DNA from: Tolypothrix sp. PCC 7910
Lineage (GTDB): Bacteria > Cyanobacteriota > Cyanobacteriia > Cyanobacteriales > Nostocaceae
Reading direction: 5' to 3'
DNA length: 64,000 nt
NCBI RefSeq assembly: GCF_011769525.1
Contig: NZ_CP050440.1
Span: 3,225,501 to 3,289,500, forward strand
In this document: piece after piece, positions 50,859 to 60,558 of the stretch
Position numbering within the stretch: the first letter of the stretch is position 1
Layout of the letters: every line of letters begins with the position of its first letter
The notes under the pieces: model-generated
Told to the model about the DNA's origin: nothing
Seen by the model: the letters and a program-made list of their open reading frames with translations, nothing else
Database searches by the model: none
Made by a program: the position numbers and the translations under genes

Positions 50859-51245
50859 TTAAGAACGCAGTTGCGCTATCATTGCTGCTGGATTCCAGTA
50901 AGCGCGAGTAGTTTGAATTTTACCTGCTGCGTTAATCTCAAAAATAGTAATTCCTGCAAAAGTTACTGATTTACCACTTTTGCTAATTCCTTGCATTGTC
51001 CACTTCACTGCTGCTTCATTACCACCTACGAAAATATCCTCGGTTGTGGCTTCTAGTTTGGTAAAAACTGCTTGCAATTGTCCAATAAACTGACGGAATC
51101 CTTCATGTACTTTTGCTGGTGCTTCACCTACTGGATCGTAGCTTAATGCATCTTCAGCAAAGTTTTCTACCCAGCCTTCAGGGTTCATACTAGCCATATT
51201 AGCAAAGTAAGCAGCAACTAATTTTTCAATGCTTGTATTTGACAT
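50859..51245 (-). CDS. NTF2-like/SnoaL-like protein
   Basis: The protein has 128 residues of the cone-shaped NTF2 fold: a helical start (IEKLVAAYFANMASMNPEGW), then ALSYDPVGEAPAKVHEG, AAVKWTMQGISKSGKSV and a C-terminal strand KIQTTRAYWNPAAM. Such proteins may be small-molecule isomerases, binding proteins or dimer scaffolds. No catalytic residues can be assigned. Confidence 0.8.
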   Translation of the reverse strand: MSNTSIEKLVAAYFANMASMNPEGWVENFAEDALSYDPVGEAPAKVHEGFRQFIGQLQAVFTKLEATTEDIFVGGNEAAVKWTMQGISKSGKSVTFAGITIFEINAAGKIQTTRAYWNPAAMIAQLRS

Positions 51246-51356
51246 AGTATTTAATTCCTTTCAAAAACTAATAATCAACTCATTCAATCAGCAAGAAGAA
51301 GGCTCATCAATTTATTTTGACTTTTGACCCTTGACTTTTGACTCTTTACCCTTGAA

Positions 51357-52145
51357 TTATTGCCGATAAAATATTTCTGAAGTCAATCGCTGAAAATTAC
51401 CCAGCTTGTCATATTTTGCAGTTAGTCGCTTAAATTTATTTGCAGATACAAACTTACCAACTATAATGCTAAACTCTTGCCCAATTTGCAAACTTTTAGG
51501 CGTATTAATAACAATACCATCAGGTAAAAATACAGCTTGATAACTATCTTCAAGAGAAGCTAAAGTTAAATTTTCAATAGATTCAACATTTGAAACACTT
51601 AAGTCAGCATTAATATACTGTTTTTCTCCTATCCATTGACCATCAATATCTTTTACTACTGGATCGGGAGGTTTTACAGGGAAGCTGCCTAAATATTCAC
51701 GAATCTGAGTAAATCTTTCTATATCGCTATTTTCTCCGCACATCACTACAACACTAGTTCGCCACTCTTCATTTCTGAAGAATAACTCCATGCCAAACCT
51801 TTTTCCTGGTTCAAAATTTCTTACTAAAACTGCATAAATTTCGGGAGTAATAGCTAGCGTCCTCATAGTAGGTAATCCAGGATGAAGAATGCCATCATCT
51901 TGATTACAAATTTGCTTATCTATTTGCCAAGTTTTTTCTTCTTTACTACCATCGGCATATTCGTAACTATTCGTATGATAAATAATTGTTTGATCCGCGT
52001 TAGAACGAAAATTTCTCACGCATTTTAAAGAGTTAATCACTTCTTGATTGAGAGCATAACTAGTCCATATTCCATACCAGCTAACACCTTCTGGAGTATG
52101 ATCACCAAATAAAGTTGACCAGTTGCGTTCTGGTGCATTCATCAT
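51357..52145 (-). CDS. DUF3598-like protein (lipocalin/CpcS-type fold suspected)
   Basis: The protein has 262 residues in two beta-rich halves. The first (NWSTLFGDHTPEGVSWYGIW, FRSNADQTIIYHTNSYEYADGS) and second (VFLPDGIVINTPKSLQIGQEF) show the DUF3598 pattern common in cyanobacteria. The second half resembles bilin-lyase-type beta barrels, where PDG-IVI-PK is typical. No ligand is known. Confidence 0.65.
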   Translation of the reverse strand: MMNAPERNWSTLFGDHTPEGVSWYGIWTSYALNQEVINSLKCVRNFRSNADQTIIYHTNSYEYADGSKEEKTWQIDKQICNQDDGILHPGLPTMRTLAITPEIYAVLVRNFEPGKRFGMELFFRNEEWRTSVVVMCGENSDIERFTQIREYLGSFPVKPPDPVVKDIDGQWIGEKQYINADLSVSNVESIENLTLASLEDSYQAVFLPDGIVINTPKSLQIGQEFSIIVGKFVSANKFKRLTAKYDKLGNFQRLTSEIFYRQ

Positions 52146-52464
52146 CTTGAATCCTTAAATTGAGTATTATTCTGTAAATTCTTATAAGAATTTACATTAT
52201 TTATGTGCGGAATTATGCAAATCAAATATTTAAGATATCAATCAGTTCTATAGTATGCCTATTTCATGTGTGAAAAAAAGTACATTTTTATATCCTTCTT
52301 CGCTACTCTCTTCCTTCAGGAGTAGTTTTCACAACTCAGTCAGGATTGCGAAGTCAGTTGGTAGAAATAAACCCAACTATGCTAATAAACGTAAATAGGT
52401 TTGAAATCCTGACTAATGACAGCCTCAGCCAATTATCCTTTATTTTGCCGACCTACTGATATAG
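52146..52464. other. Gene-free gap
   Basis: A 319-bp stretch between two minus-strand genes. I see only AT-rich sequence and no repeat or hairpin worth naming. Confidence 0.5.
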
Positions 52465-52830
52465 TTATTCACTATCAATAAACACAGTCACAGCAGCCAC
52501 GGCTATTAACATCTCATCATTTTTATCGTTGAGAGAGGGAATTGCGCGCCCTTGAACTACCATCCCCCCAGATTCCACAGTGAGAGTTTTACGCCCAAAT
52601 GGTAATACCGCTAATACTTCCTCTTGTCTTACCTGTTCTGGGTATGGTACTGCTACTTGAACTTCCACAATCATCTCATTGGGGTCATTTAAACCAGCAA
52701 CTTCCCAAACACCGGGTAAAGCATTATGTGCGATCGCATTTCTTACCGCCCTGGCTGCTGCTACTGTTGGTTCTTGTCCATGTTGGTCTACTCCCATGCC
52801 CATCTCGATAATAAAGCGTTTTCTAGCCAC
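52465..52830 (-). CDS. Lin0512 family protein
   Basis: I chose the GTG at 52830 as start: it is preceded by GGAGG with 5-base spacing and gives the family N-terminus MARKRFIIEMGMGVDQHGQ. The in-frame TTG at 52842 would place the ribosome-binding site inside the gene. The protein has 121 residues. Blocks ARAVRNAIAHNALPG and VQVAVPYPEQVRQEEVLAVLPFG match the Lin0512 family, probably ring-forming with unknown function. It is divergent from the LD-carboxypeptidase, 22 bp away. Confidence 0.85.
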   Translation of the reverse strand: MARKRFIIEMGMGVDQHGQEPTVAAARAVRNAIAHNALPGVWEVAGLNDPNEMIVEVQVAVPYPEQVRQEEVLAVLPFGRKTLTVESGGMVVQGRAIPSLNDKNDEMLIAVAAVTVFIDSE

Positions 52831-52852
52831 AACTTCCTCCAATCCCTAATTT

Positions 52853-53872
52853 ATGCACATTAACCGTCGGCAATTTCTTACCAGCATTGGGTTAGCAACT
52901 TTAGCCACCCAGGTACAACCGTTTACAGCCCAAGGTCAATTATCTCGCAATACCACCCTGAAACCACCTCACCTGCAAATTGGCGATACTGTGGGGTTAA
53001 TCGCCCCAGCAAGTACCGTTGACAGCCAAGATATAGAAACTGCACAGCGTAACATTGCAGATTTAGGGCTAAAACTGAAGCTAGGAAAGCATATTTTGGA
53101 TCGTTATGGTTACTTAGCCGGGAAGGATCGCGATCGCGCTTTTGATTTAAACTCAATGTTTGCCGATCCATCGGTAAAAGCTATTATTGCCATGCGCGGC
53201 GGCTGGGGTTGCAATCGCATTTTACCCTGGCTTAATTACACTGATATTCGCAAGCATCCCAAAATTTTGCTGGGATACAGCGATATTACATCTTTATTAT
53301 TAGGAATTAATGCCCGCAGTCGCTTAATTACTTTTCATGGCCCAGTTGCCACCTCTACCTGGAATCAGTTTACCGTAGATTACTTCCGGCGGATTTTGTT
53401 TAATAAAGAAGCCATAACCATGCAAAATCCCACGTCTGGGGAAGTGAAAATAGAAATAATTACCCCAGGAAAAGCCAAAGGTAAACTTATCGGTGGCAAC
53501 CTATCTGTACTATCAGCCATGATAGGTTCAATGTACCTTCCTGCTTGGCAAAACAGCATTTTATTTATCGAAGAAATCGATGAAGATGTTTATCGTGTAG
53601 ACCGAATGCTCACACAATTAAAAAATGCAGGGATACTTAATCAAATCGCTGGTTTTATTTTTGCCCAATGCACCGATTGCAGCCTGGGCGATGCACCAAA
53701 TTTTACTTTAATGCAAGTATTACAAGACCACATCCGCCCGTTAAATATTCCTGCTTGGTATGGTTCGATGATTGGTCACATTAAAAATAAGTTTACCGTA
53801 CCCGTTGGTTTACAAGTAGAAATCGATGCGAATTTAGGCACAATTAAAATGTTAGAGTCAGCCGTAATTTAA
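52853..53872 (+). CDS. Exported LD-carboxypeptidase (peptidase S66, LdcA type)
   Basis: The protein has 339 residues. A Tat-like signal (NRRQFLTSIGLATLATQV) occupies residues 4-22. The Ser nucleophile lies in GYSDIT (near 141), the Glu in FIEEIDED (near 242) and the His in GHIKNK (near 309), the S66 triad. It would trim tetrapeptide stems during peptidoglycan recycling in the periplasm. The usual form is cytoplasmic, so the signal peptide is notable. It starts only 22 bp from the divergent Lin0512 start, so their promoters must overlap the coding regions. Confidence 0.9.
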   Translation: MHINRRQFLTSIGLATLATQVQPFTAQGQLSRNTTLKPPHLQIGDTVGLIAPASTVDSQDIETAQRNIADLGLKLKLGKHILDRYGYLAGKDRDRAFDLNSMFADPSVKAIIAMRGGWGCNRILPWLNYTDIRKHPKILLGYSDITSLLLGINARSRLITFHGPVATSTWNQFTVDYFRRILFNKEAITMQNPTSGEVKIEIITPGKAKGKLIGGNLSVLSAMIGSMYLPAWQNSILFIEEIDEDVYRVDRMLTQLKNAGILNQIAGFIFAQCTDCSLGDAPNFTLMQVLQDHIRPLNIPAWYGSMIGHIKNKFTVPVGLQVEIDANLGTIKMLESAVI

Positions 53873-54001
53873 CATTAGTAATTATGCAAAAATCTCTGTT
53901 TTAAACTCTTATTTCTCTGTGTCCTCTGCGTTCTCTGTGGTTTGACTCTCCCTGACTTCTGCGTTAGTAATGAATATTAAAAATAATCACCAGTATGGAA
54001 A

Positions 54002-54055
54002 GGGTCAATATTAATTGGTCAAAAGCCTATATTTTTGACCAATTAATATTGACCC
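54002..54055. terminator. Bidirectional terminator with 23-bp perfect stem
   Basis: Left arm 54002-54024 (GGGTCAATATTAATTGGTC and AAAA), right arm 54033-54055, and an 8-base loop, with A and T runs at the ends of the stem. It separates the convergent LD-carboxypeptidase and DUF4910 genes. Confidence 0.8.
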
Positions 54056-54071
54056 TTGACCACCTCTTCTA

Positions 54072-55397
54072 TCAATCACTAACTATGAGTTTTAACAAAT
54101 CAGTTTGCGCTAATCTATCCGCCGCAGTTTTAATATCATCAAATGGCATTCCCGACCTTTGAGCAATATCTAGCAGCGTATGATCGCCATCAGCTAAATT
54201 CAAAACCCACAAAATAGCCATCTCATTTAATCCGCTATCTTTTTGCCCACCAACAGACCTATATAAACCTCTTTTCCCTAACTGTGGCTCACATTTGGGT
54301 TTTTGATTAACATAAACTTGATTACTATCAAGAATATGTAATATAGAAACACATTGAGCAAAAGAATCAGCCAGATATTGAGGTTTTACAAAGTCCAAAT
54401 TATCTGCTGATGTGTGATATTCTGGGAAGCTACCATGAGGCGATCGCATAAAGCAACCTACAGCTAAATTAAATCCTGGTGAGCAATATTGTCGTTCATC
54501 ATAGCCATAGGGAAAGAAATCAATAATTTTATAATCGTGATCTGAGTTCTTCAGAACATAACTGACAATCTCATCAATTTCGGTATTACCTCTGCGACTT
54601 TTTTTGTAAGTAAAGTTACCCGCATCTCCTAAACAAGTTAAAACTAAACCATGTTTGATGCGATGTACATTCGCTTCATTTACAGATAGCCAAGTAATTG
54701 AACCAATAGTTCCCGGTATAAAAACAAACCGATAAGAATAATGATTTGCAGTTTGGCTAAGTTGTTTGGCTAGAAAAACTGCGATCGCAATTCCCGAAAG
54801 ATTATCATTGCACAGTGAAGGATGACAGGCGTGACAAGAAATCAACACTTCCTCGCTGCTTTCTCCGGGAATAAAATACTCACCGTATGTAAGATGTCCC
54901 GGTTCTAAAGATGAATCAATACACACTTCATATTCTTCATCTTGCAGTTGTAAAAACTGATTGTGAGTGAGACAAAAACCCCAACTTTCTTTGTAATAGG
55001 AAGTCCGATAAGGAACCCAATCAGGATAATCTGGTAGTGTAAATAAATGTGATTTTAATTCGCTTAGTGATATCTTTTGATGTACCGGAATACTATAATT
55101 AACAACGTGTAAATTAGAGTTAGCGAAATCTACAATTTTTTCACCTTGAGAGTTTTTAATATAAGCATCTTTAATATTCCATTCTTTAGGAACTTTCCAA
55201 TCAAAAACCTCAGTTCCTGTTGGTACTTCATGCACTGACAACGGAATATGCTGTTGCAGAATCTTGAGAGTTTTTCTAAACCCATCACCTGTAATACTGC
55301 GGCAGATTGGATATAGTTCAGTAATTAATTGATATATTTCTTGGGCTATATCACTGCTTTTCGCAGCCGTTTCTACAGGTTCTTGAAGATTTACCAT
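54072..55397 (-). CDS. DUF4910/M28-like aminopeptidase-type protein with winged-helix tail
   Basis: The protein has 441 residues. It has the DUF2172/DUF4910 pattern ICRSITGDGFRKTL (near 31), the zinc-like cluster SCHACHPSLCNDNLSG (near 187), GYDERQYCSPGFNLAV, and PEYHTSADN (near 329). The last 90 residues look like a winged helix (DGDHTLLDIAQRSGMPFDDI). The family often accompanies glycan clusters, perhaps as an amidase or deacylase of aminosugars. It follows the aminotransferase and ends the minus-strand cluster. Good AGGGAAA ribosome-binding site. Confidence 0.85.
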   Translation of the reverse strand: MVNLQEPVETAAKSSDIAQEIYQLITELYPICRSITGDGFRKTLKILQQHIPLSVHEVPTGTEVFDWKVPKEWNIKDAYIKNSQGEKIVDFANSNLHVVNYSIPVHQKISLSELKSHLFTLPDYPDWVPYRTSYYKESWGFCLTHNQFLQLQDEEYEVCIDSSLEPGHLTYGEYFIPGESSEEVLISCHACHPSLCNDNLSGIAIAVFLAKQLSQTANHYSYRFVFIPGTIGSITWLSVNEANVHRIKHGLVLTCLGDAGNFTYKKSRRGNTEIDEIVSYVLKNSDHDYKIIDFFPYGYDERQYCSPGFNLAVGCFMRSPHGSFPEYHTSADNLDFVKPQYLADSFAQCVSILHILDSNQVYVNQKPKCEPQLGKRGLYRSVGGQKDSGLNEMAILWVLNLADGDHTLLDIAQRSGMPFDDIKTAADRLAQTDLLKLIVSD

Positions 55398-55498
55398 GAT
55401 AATTTCCCTGGGATAATCTCACTTCTAATCAACACAGTAGAGGCACAACATTGTTGTGCCCTTACCAAAATTTACTGTTTAAACTGTTCAAGTCGTTG

Positions 55499-55545
55499 AC
55501 TGTTGACGGTTAACAGTTAACAGTTAACAGTCAACCGTCAACAGT
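55499..55545. terminator. Hairpin between aminotransferase and DUF4910 genes
   Basis: Arms ACTGTTGACGGTT and AACCGTCAACAGT (13 bp) enclose three GTTAACA units. A possible terminator or processing site in the minus-strand transcript. It is built from a GTTAACA repeat, so it could also be a plain repeat. Confidence 0.5.
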
Positions 55546-55583
55546 GAACAATAGCAATGGAATATTTTTTTACTTGGAACTTC

Positions 55584-56924
55584 CTAACAATATTTTCTAA
55601 ACACAGGTTTGACTGGACGGCCAATCAGATACTCATCAATTCCATATTCTAGAGCTTTGCGGTAAACCTTTAAAGATTCGCCAATTGCATCAATTGTGAA
55701 ATCAATATCTTGATTACTATGGGAGAAGCTCACCACCAAAGAAGGCAGAATCAACCCGCGTTTAATAGTTTCTTGCATAAAGAGAGTTCTAAATGCTTGG
55801 GATGGTTGTTTGTTTTGGTCGCGGGTGCCATAAACTAAATTGCAAGGAAGTCCCACAACTTGGAAGTAATCTTCCAGTCCATGAGCTGCGATCGCCTGGT
55901 TAATCCCCGCAGATAATCTTTCTCCTTGTCGATACAGATGCTCTATTACACCTTCTGTACGGAAGATGTTCATAGTCGCGATCGCCGCCGCTAGTCCGTG
56001 ATTTTCGGCTCCGTGAGTCGTAGAAAGCAAAAATACGCGCTCTTTATTATGGTAAATTCCACCTAGTTCCATGAGTTCGCGTTTCCCCACCAGTGCAGAA
56101 ACAGCGAAACCATTACCCATGCTTTTACCAAATGTAGATAAGTCGGGAACGATATCGTAGCAGGTTTGAGCATTTCCACCAGACCAACGGAATCCAGTAA
56201 TCATTTCATCCAAGATGAAAATCGCGCCATTTTCTCGACAAAGTTTTTGTACTTCATGGAGAAAATTATTGGCTGGATCTTCATATTTAGCGGGTTCTAA
56301 AATCACACAAGCAATCTTGCCGGGATGATTCGCAAACAAGGCTTTCACACTTTCAACGTCATTAAATGTGAATTTCACCGTCAAATCTTGAATTACTTGA
56401 GGAATCCCCGCAGACATGGGAGTGCTGCCAATAAACCAGTCATTGTAGGAAAAGAAGGGATGGTCACCACAAATAGCAACCATATCCCGGCCTGTATATG
56501 CTCTAGCCAGAGTAATTGCGGCAGTAGTTACCGTGGAACCATCCTTAGCAAACTTCACCATTTCTGCGCCGGGAACCCAACTTAGAAGCTGTTCGGCACA
56601 TTCTACTTCAATGGTTGCCGGACGGGTGAAGTTATTACCCAGCAGCATTTGCCGATAAGCTGCTTCTACCACAGCAGGATAAGCGTGTCCTAAAGTAATG
56701 GCACGCAAACCCATGCCATATTCAATAAATTCATTGCCATCTACATCCCATACATGACACCCTTCACCTCTGACAATAAAGCCTGGTGCATCTTGGGGAA
56801 ATTGGTCATCACCTTTAGCGTAAGTATGAGAACCACCAGGAATTAGAGAATGACTCTTTTGTTGTAGAGCCTTGGACTGTGCAAAAGACTGTGTGGTAGA
56901 GGGTTTAAAATCAGCTAAGGTCAT
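55584..56924 (-). CDS. Class III aminotransferase, glutamate-1-semialdehyde-aminomutase-like
   Basis: The protein has 446 residues. PLP sites: D239 (FILDEMITGFRW) and K267 (STFGKSMGNGFAVSALVG). N-terminal blocks PGGSHTYAKGDDQFP and LGHAYPAVV follow the GSA-aminomutase subfamily, but the context (sugar-nucleotide genes) and the 20-residue C-terminal extension (KYC end) argue for a sugar or side-chain aminotransferase rather than heme biosynthesis. Good AAGGAAAA ribosome-binding site. It begins 53 bp after the 2OG-oxygenase stop, so the two are co-transcribed. Confidence 0.88.
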   Translation of the reverse strand: MTLADFKPSTTQSFAQSKALQQKSHSLIPGGSHTYAKGDDQFPQDAPGFIVRGEGCHVWDVDGNEFIEYGMGLRAITLGHAYPAVVEAAYRQMLLGNNFTRPATIEVECAEQLLSWVPGAEMVKFAKDGSTVTTAAITLARAYTGRDMVAICGDHPFFSYNDWFIGSTPMSAGIPQVIQDLTVKFTFNDVESVKALFANHPGKIACVILEPAKYEDPANNFLHEVQKLCRENGAIFILDEMITGFRWSGGNAQTCYDIVPDLSTFGKSMGNGFAVSALVGKRELMELGGIYHNKERVFLLSTTHGAENHGLAAAIATMNIFRTEGVIEHLYRQGERLSAGINQAIAAHGLEDYFQVVGLPCNLVYGTRDQNKQPSQAFRTLFMQETIKRGLILPSLVVSFSHSNQDIDFTIDAIGESLKVYRKALEYGIDEYLIGRPVKPVFRKYC

Positions 56925-56977
56925 CGGGTTTTTTCCTTAATGAGGATTTAATTTAAATAGGCGATCGCACCACGAAA

Positions 56978-57880
56978 TCACGAAACCAAGCACTTTTCTC
57001 TTAATGGGGTGTCATAGAGAGCCACTAAATCTTGAGAAATTGGGCTAAAGTCAGACCCTCTTAAGAAGTCGCCTAAAGAAGTTCCTGTACAGTCTGAATC
57101 TATATTTGGCGCACCCTTTCTCGCGATTACATCATCTAAATGCACAGTTCTAAAATCAATGCTAAAGCGGGTGTAGCCTGATGTATTGGGTACAGTTGAG
57201 TGCATCTGCGCTCCCGAGAAGAGAATCATCCCGCCAACTTTCGGAATCAACCGCAATTGTGGTTCTATTTCCAAAAGTTCTTCAGCACGGGGTTGCTTGC
57301 GTGTATCTTTTTTAATATGTTGGGCAGCAGTTTTGCGGCTTTCTCTATTCCACTGAGCATAGTTATAGTCTCTAGAACTATTTTTCACTGGCTGACTCCA
57401 GTAACGAGGATGGAACGCCATCACATTCTCAGATGTCACATCATAAACAGGTAACCACCAGTTAATTTGGCATTGAGGTGCAGAGTACCAAGTGTCACGG
57501 TGGGGATGGAAAGCGTAAGCAATCCCAGAAGTCAAATAGCCATCGCTGGTTGCTGTTCTTAACCGTGGTACATCAAAGTAGGTTTTGCTCAAATCACATC
57601 CGCTTTCCTCCAAAATGCCTTGGATGAGTTCTTTGCATTTAGGGTGATGGATAAAAGCTGGTTTGAGTTTTGCCAAAATCTCAACGTACTGTTCCACTGG
57701 TAGAATATGCTGTGCAGTTGTTGGATCTAAAGGTGCAAAGGCTGCTTCCGCCATTTCCCGCGCCAACTCACAAAGAGCGATCGCGCTTTTAGAAGGGGAA
57801 TAGGAGAAGATTTGTCCGTTATAAAGATGTGCCCGTCTGATATTTTCACTGATATGTGAATCGAAATAGATTGTGTTCAT
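56978..57880 (-). CDS. Fe(II)/2-oxoglutarate oxygenase-like protein
   Basis: The protein has 300 residues. The facial triad H127-x-D129 (FHPHRDTWY) and H227 (GAQMHSTVPNT) is present, with R238 or R244 suitable to bind 2-oxoglutarate (GYTRFSIDFRTV). This matches the phytanoyl-CoA-dioxygenase-like fold. It probably hydroxylates a small molecule or glycan side group. It is in a pair with the aminotransferase. AAGGAAC precedes the start. Confidence 0.75.
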   Translation of the reverse strand: MNTIYFDSHISENIRRAHLYNGQIFSYSPSKSAIALCELAREMAEAAFAPLDPTTAQHILPVEQYVEILAKLKPAFIHHPKCKELIQGILEESGCDLSKTYFDVPRLRTATSDGYLTSGIAYAFHPHRDTWYSAPQCQINWWLPVYDVTSENVMAFHPRYWSQPVKNSSRDYNYAQWNRESRKTAAQHIKKDTRKQPRAEELLEIEPQLRLIPKVGGMILFSGAQMHSTVPNTSGYTRFSIDFRTVHLDDVIARKGAPNIDSDCTGTSLGDFLRGSDFSPISQDLVALYDTPLREKCLVS

Positions 57881-58351
57881 TTTTGTTCCTTATGTTCACA
57901 CCAAGTTCTATAGAAAATTACTTATCTATGGAAATTTCATATAAATATGCAGCTAGCGACCCTCAGATAGGCAGGCTAAAATATGGACGCGTCATACATA
58001 GATAGCGTCAGTGCTTGCCAATCTGATACCAATTCACAAAAATTCTGAGACCGAGAGATTTTTTGTAGGGGTTTAGCATTGCTCAACCCTCTACCCACCT
58101 ACTTGTCTCATGATTAAAGTGAAACAGTATGAATCCACAAATATGCAGCCTTACATAAAATTGCTATCCAGATAAGTATTCAGCATCACTAAGTATGCAA
58201 CCATTGGAAAATGTTTGCATACTCCCAAGCTTGCACCCGTTGATTTATGAATTTTTGCAGGTTCAAGTATCCCTGCTTTTAATTTGTAACTATTGCTCAC
58301 CTAATGCTAGTTGCCAATAGCCACACATTTCAGCATTGCATCTGAAAAGCT
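57881..58351. other. 471-bp gap, possible internal promoter
   Basis: No gene is seen. A repeat-like hairpin TGTAGGGGTTTAGCATTGCT...ACCCTCTAC lies at 58060-58100. The gap separates the sugar-nucleotide genes from the oxygenase-aminotransferase pair, so a second promoter is likely here. Confidence 0.45.
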
Positions 58352-58909
58352 TTATCTTCCCGCTAGTGTCCCGATATTTTTCTGCTCAAATAAATTCCAA
58401 GCCAGATCCTTTTCGGAAATTTCACTTATCGGTAGAGGCCAGACAATTCCAAAAGCTGGGTCATCGTAGCGGTAGCCTGTGGAATATTCTGGCGCATAGA
58501 AATCACCCATCTGATACATCACTTCAGTATCATCAGTTAAGGTTTGAAAACCGTGGGCAAACCTATCAGGTATATATAACCCACGGCGATTTTCCGCAGT
58601 TAGCTCCACACCAATATGCGATAAATAAGTGGGAGATTCTGGACGTAAATCGATAATCACATCATAGATAGCGCCGTGGATACAACGGACTAACTTGGTT
58701 TCCTGCGAAGGAGGAGTTTGATAATGCATTCCTCGCAGTGTCCCTTGCTTATAGTTAAAAGATACATTGCATTGAGCAATTGTGGTTTTTAGACCATGAG
58801 CTGCAAATTCATTAATGCAAAAAGTCCGAGCAAAAAAACCACGACTATCTTGTCTTAACTCTAAGTCAATAATAAATGCCCCTTTGAGCTTTGTTTCTGT
58901 GAAAATCAT
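58352..58909 (-). CDS. rfbC: dTDP-4-dehydrorhamnose 3,5-epimerase family protein (RmlC-like)
   Basis: The protein has 185 residues, a cupin fold. The catalytic His62 lies in GTLRGMHYQ, followed by KLVRCIHGAIYDVIIDLR and RFAHGFQTL. RmlC-like enzymes epimerise C3 and/or C5 of 4-keto sugars. In this CDP-sugar cluster the substrate may be a CDP-4-keto-6-deoxyhexose instead of the dTDP form. It is 35 bp from the PIG-L gene, so likely in the same operon. Confidence 0.9.
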   Translation of the reverse strand: MIFTETKLKGAFIIDLELRQDSRGFFARTFCINEFAAHGLKTTIAQCNVSFNYKQGTLRGMHYQTPPSQETKLVRCIHGAIYDVIIDLRPESPTYLSHIGVELTAENRRGLYIPDRFAHGFQTLTDDTEVMYQMGDFYAPEYSTGYRYDDPAFGIVWPLPISEISEKDLAWNLFEQKNIGTLAGR

Positions 58910-58944
58910 GTATTTGGTTACAAATATAGTTATAAAAAGTGAGA

Positions 58945-59598
58945 TTAAAAAAAGATTTTACGGCAGTAAAATGCTTCAGCATAATTACCCGGAGAATTAG
59001 ATTCAATTCCTCGGATTCTTAAGATGGAACGGAAAGTTTCGTCCGTAAACCATTGTTTATTATTCTGTGTAGCGAATGCATCCAGAATGTACTGAATTTT
59101 GCGCCGACAGATACCTTCATCTAAATGCACAAAGAAATTGGGAATCCCCAAGTCGCCGTCATACTTGGGTATTTCATATTCCAAAATCAAATGGTTTCTA
59201 AATGTGTTCCAAGTTAAATCAGAGATTAAGCGATGATCTTGATGGCGATCGTCTCTGTAATGAGTAAAAATTATATCTGGTGAAAATTCTTGCTTTAATT
59301 GCTCAAAGCATTCTTTCACTTCTATTCCGTGAAAAGGCAGAAAGCCATCGCGGAACTCTTTAATAATAACTTTCTTTGTCTGTACTTCTTTTAAAAATAT
59401 ATTAGCACTTGTATTTGCTTCAGCGGCTCTTTTTTCATTAGAACTAAATACTACCCAATAGATAATCACTTTTTCATAATTTTCTATTAGCTTTAAAATT
59501 GTGCCGCCACAGCCAATCTCAATATCATCGCAATGAGCACCCAGACAGAGAATTCTATACTCAGATTCGGCTGTCTTATCAAAGCTAAGCTTGAGCAT
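58945..59598 (-). CDS. PIG-L family deacetylase
   Basis: The protein has 217 residues. The metal motif reads A-H-C-D-D (LGAHCDDIEIGCGG, near 20; usually AHPDD), with the second motif RHQDHRLISD near 115. It would remove an acetyl group from an N-acetyl sugar or similar molecule. Its position inside the sugar cluster suggests a glycan intermediate as substrate. Confidence 0.9.
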   Translation of the reverse strand: MLKLSFDKTAESEYRILCLGAHCDDIEIGCGGTILKLIENYEKVIIYWVVFSSNEKRAAEANTSANIFLKEVQTKKVIIKEFRDGFLPFHGIEVKECFEQLKQEFSPDIIFTHYRDDRHQDHRLISDLTWNTFRNHLILEYEIPKYDGDLGIPNFFVHLDEGICRRKIQYILDAFATQNNKQWFTDETFRSILRIRGIESNSPGNYAEAFYCRKIFF

Positions 59599-59689
59599 AT
59601 AGAAACCCTATTTAATTTGTGAAAACTTAGAAAATCGCTTTTGGGTGGTCATTGCCCACATATTGTTATTTTTAGATTTATTTTTGGAT

Positions 59690-59718
59690 ATATTGGGTGA
59701 GTTATGCTCACCCAATAT
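59690..59718. terminator. 12-bp stem hairpin after the cytidylyltransferase gene
   Basis: ATATTGGGTGAG and CTCACCCAATAT around a 5-base loop, 43 bp beyond the minus-strand stop at 59761. No T-run follows on the minus strand, so it may stabilise or process the transcript rather than end it. Confidence 0.5.
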
Positions 59719-59760
59719 TACTACAGAAAAATTAACTTGTTTACCAAGGATTTAGTAATG

Positions 59761-60558
59761 CTATGCATTGCTAACTTCCAATTTCTTATCTCGCCAAACT
59801 TCCCAAGGACGATGGCCTTGAGTGTACATATCATCTAACACTTGCTTCTCTTTAAAAGTATCCATTACTCCAAAGAAGCCAGTGTATTTGTAAGCAATTA
59901 GCTGTTCTTGAGCAATTAGGCGTTGGAAAGGCTCAAGTACCAGTTCTTCACCGTAATTAATATATTTGAAGATATCTTTCTTAAAGATAAAATATCCGCC
60001 ATTAATCCAAATTTCCCGCTGTTTGACATCTTTGAGATCATGCACCAAATCATTTTCACCAATGTCAACCAAATGGAAACTTTGGCTAGGTCTGACACAC
60101 AAAAAGCTGCCTATCTTATCACGGCGATAAAAATTGTCAATATATGTAGGAAGATGTAAATCTGTTAACCCATCACTGTAGTTAGCTAAAAAAACTTCTT
60201 CTCCCTCTAAATATTCTTCAACAGCCTTAAATCTTTGTCCAATATTCGCAGTTAAACCTGTATCTACAAATGTGATATTCCAATCTTGAATATCATGATT
60301 AAATAGTTGGATTTTGCTACCGCCAGATAAGGTAAAGTTATTAGAAAGCCATTCATTATAGTTTAAGAAATAGCTCTTAATTAAGTCAGCTTTATAACCG
60401 AGACACAAAATAAAATCTTTATGTCCATAGTGGGCATAATATTTCATTACATGCCATAATATCGGTCTATATCCGATATTCACCATTGGTTTAGGAATAC
60501 TTTCCGAATAATCTCTCATTCTTGTTCCTAAACCGCCACAAAATAAAACGACTTTCAT
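59761..60558 (-). CDS. rfbF: Glucose-1-phosphate cytidylyltransferase
   Basis: The protein has 265 residues, full length. The nucleotidyltransferase signature FCGGLGTRMRDYSESIPKPMV (in part, 6-26) and the GFFGVMDTFKEKQVLDD end are typical. It makes CDP-glucose from CTP and glucose-1-phosphate, the first step to CDP-deoxy sugars. AGAGGTG precedes the ATG. The next expected enzyme, CDP-glucose 4,6-dehydratase, is not present in the window. Confidence 0.94.
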   Translation of the reverse strand: MKVVLFCGGLGTRMRDYSESIPKPMVNIGYRPILWHVMKYYAHYGHKDFILCLGYKADLIKSYFLNYNEWLSNNFTLSGGSKIQLFNHDIQDWNITFVDTGLTANIGQRFKAVEEYLEGEEVFLANYSDGLTDLHLPTYIDNFYRRDKIGSFLCVRPSQSFHLVDIGENDLVHDLKDVKQREIWINGGYFIFKKDIFKYINYGEELVLEPFQRLIAQEQLIAYKYTGFFGVMDTFKEKQVLDDMYTQGHRPWEVWRDKKLEVSNA

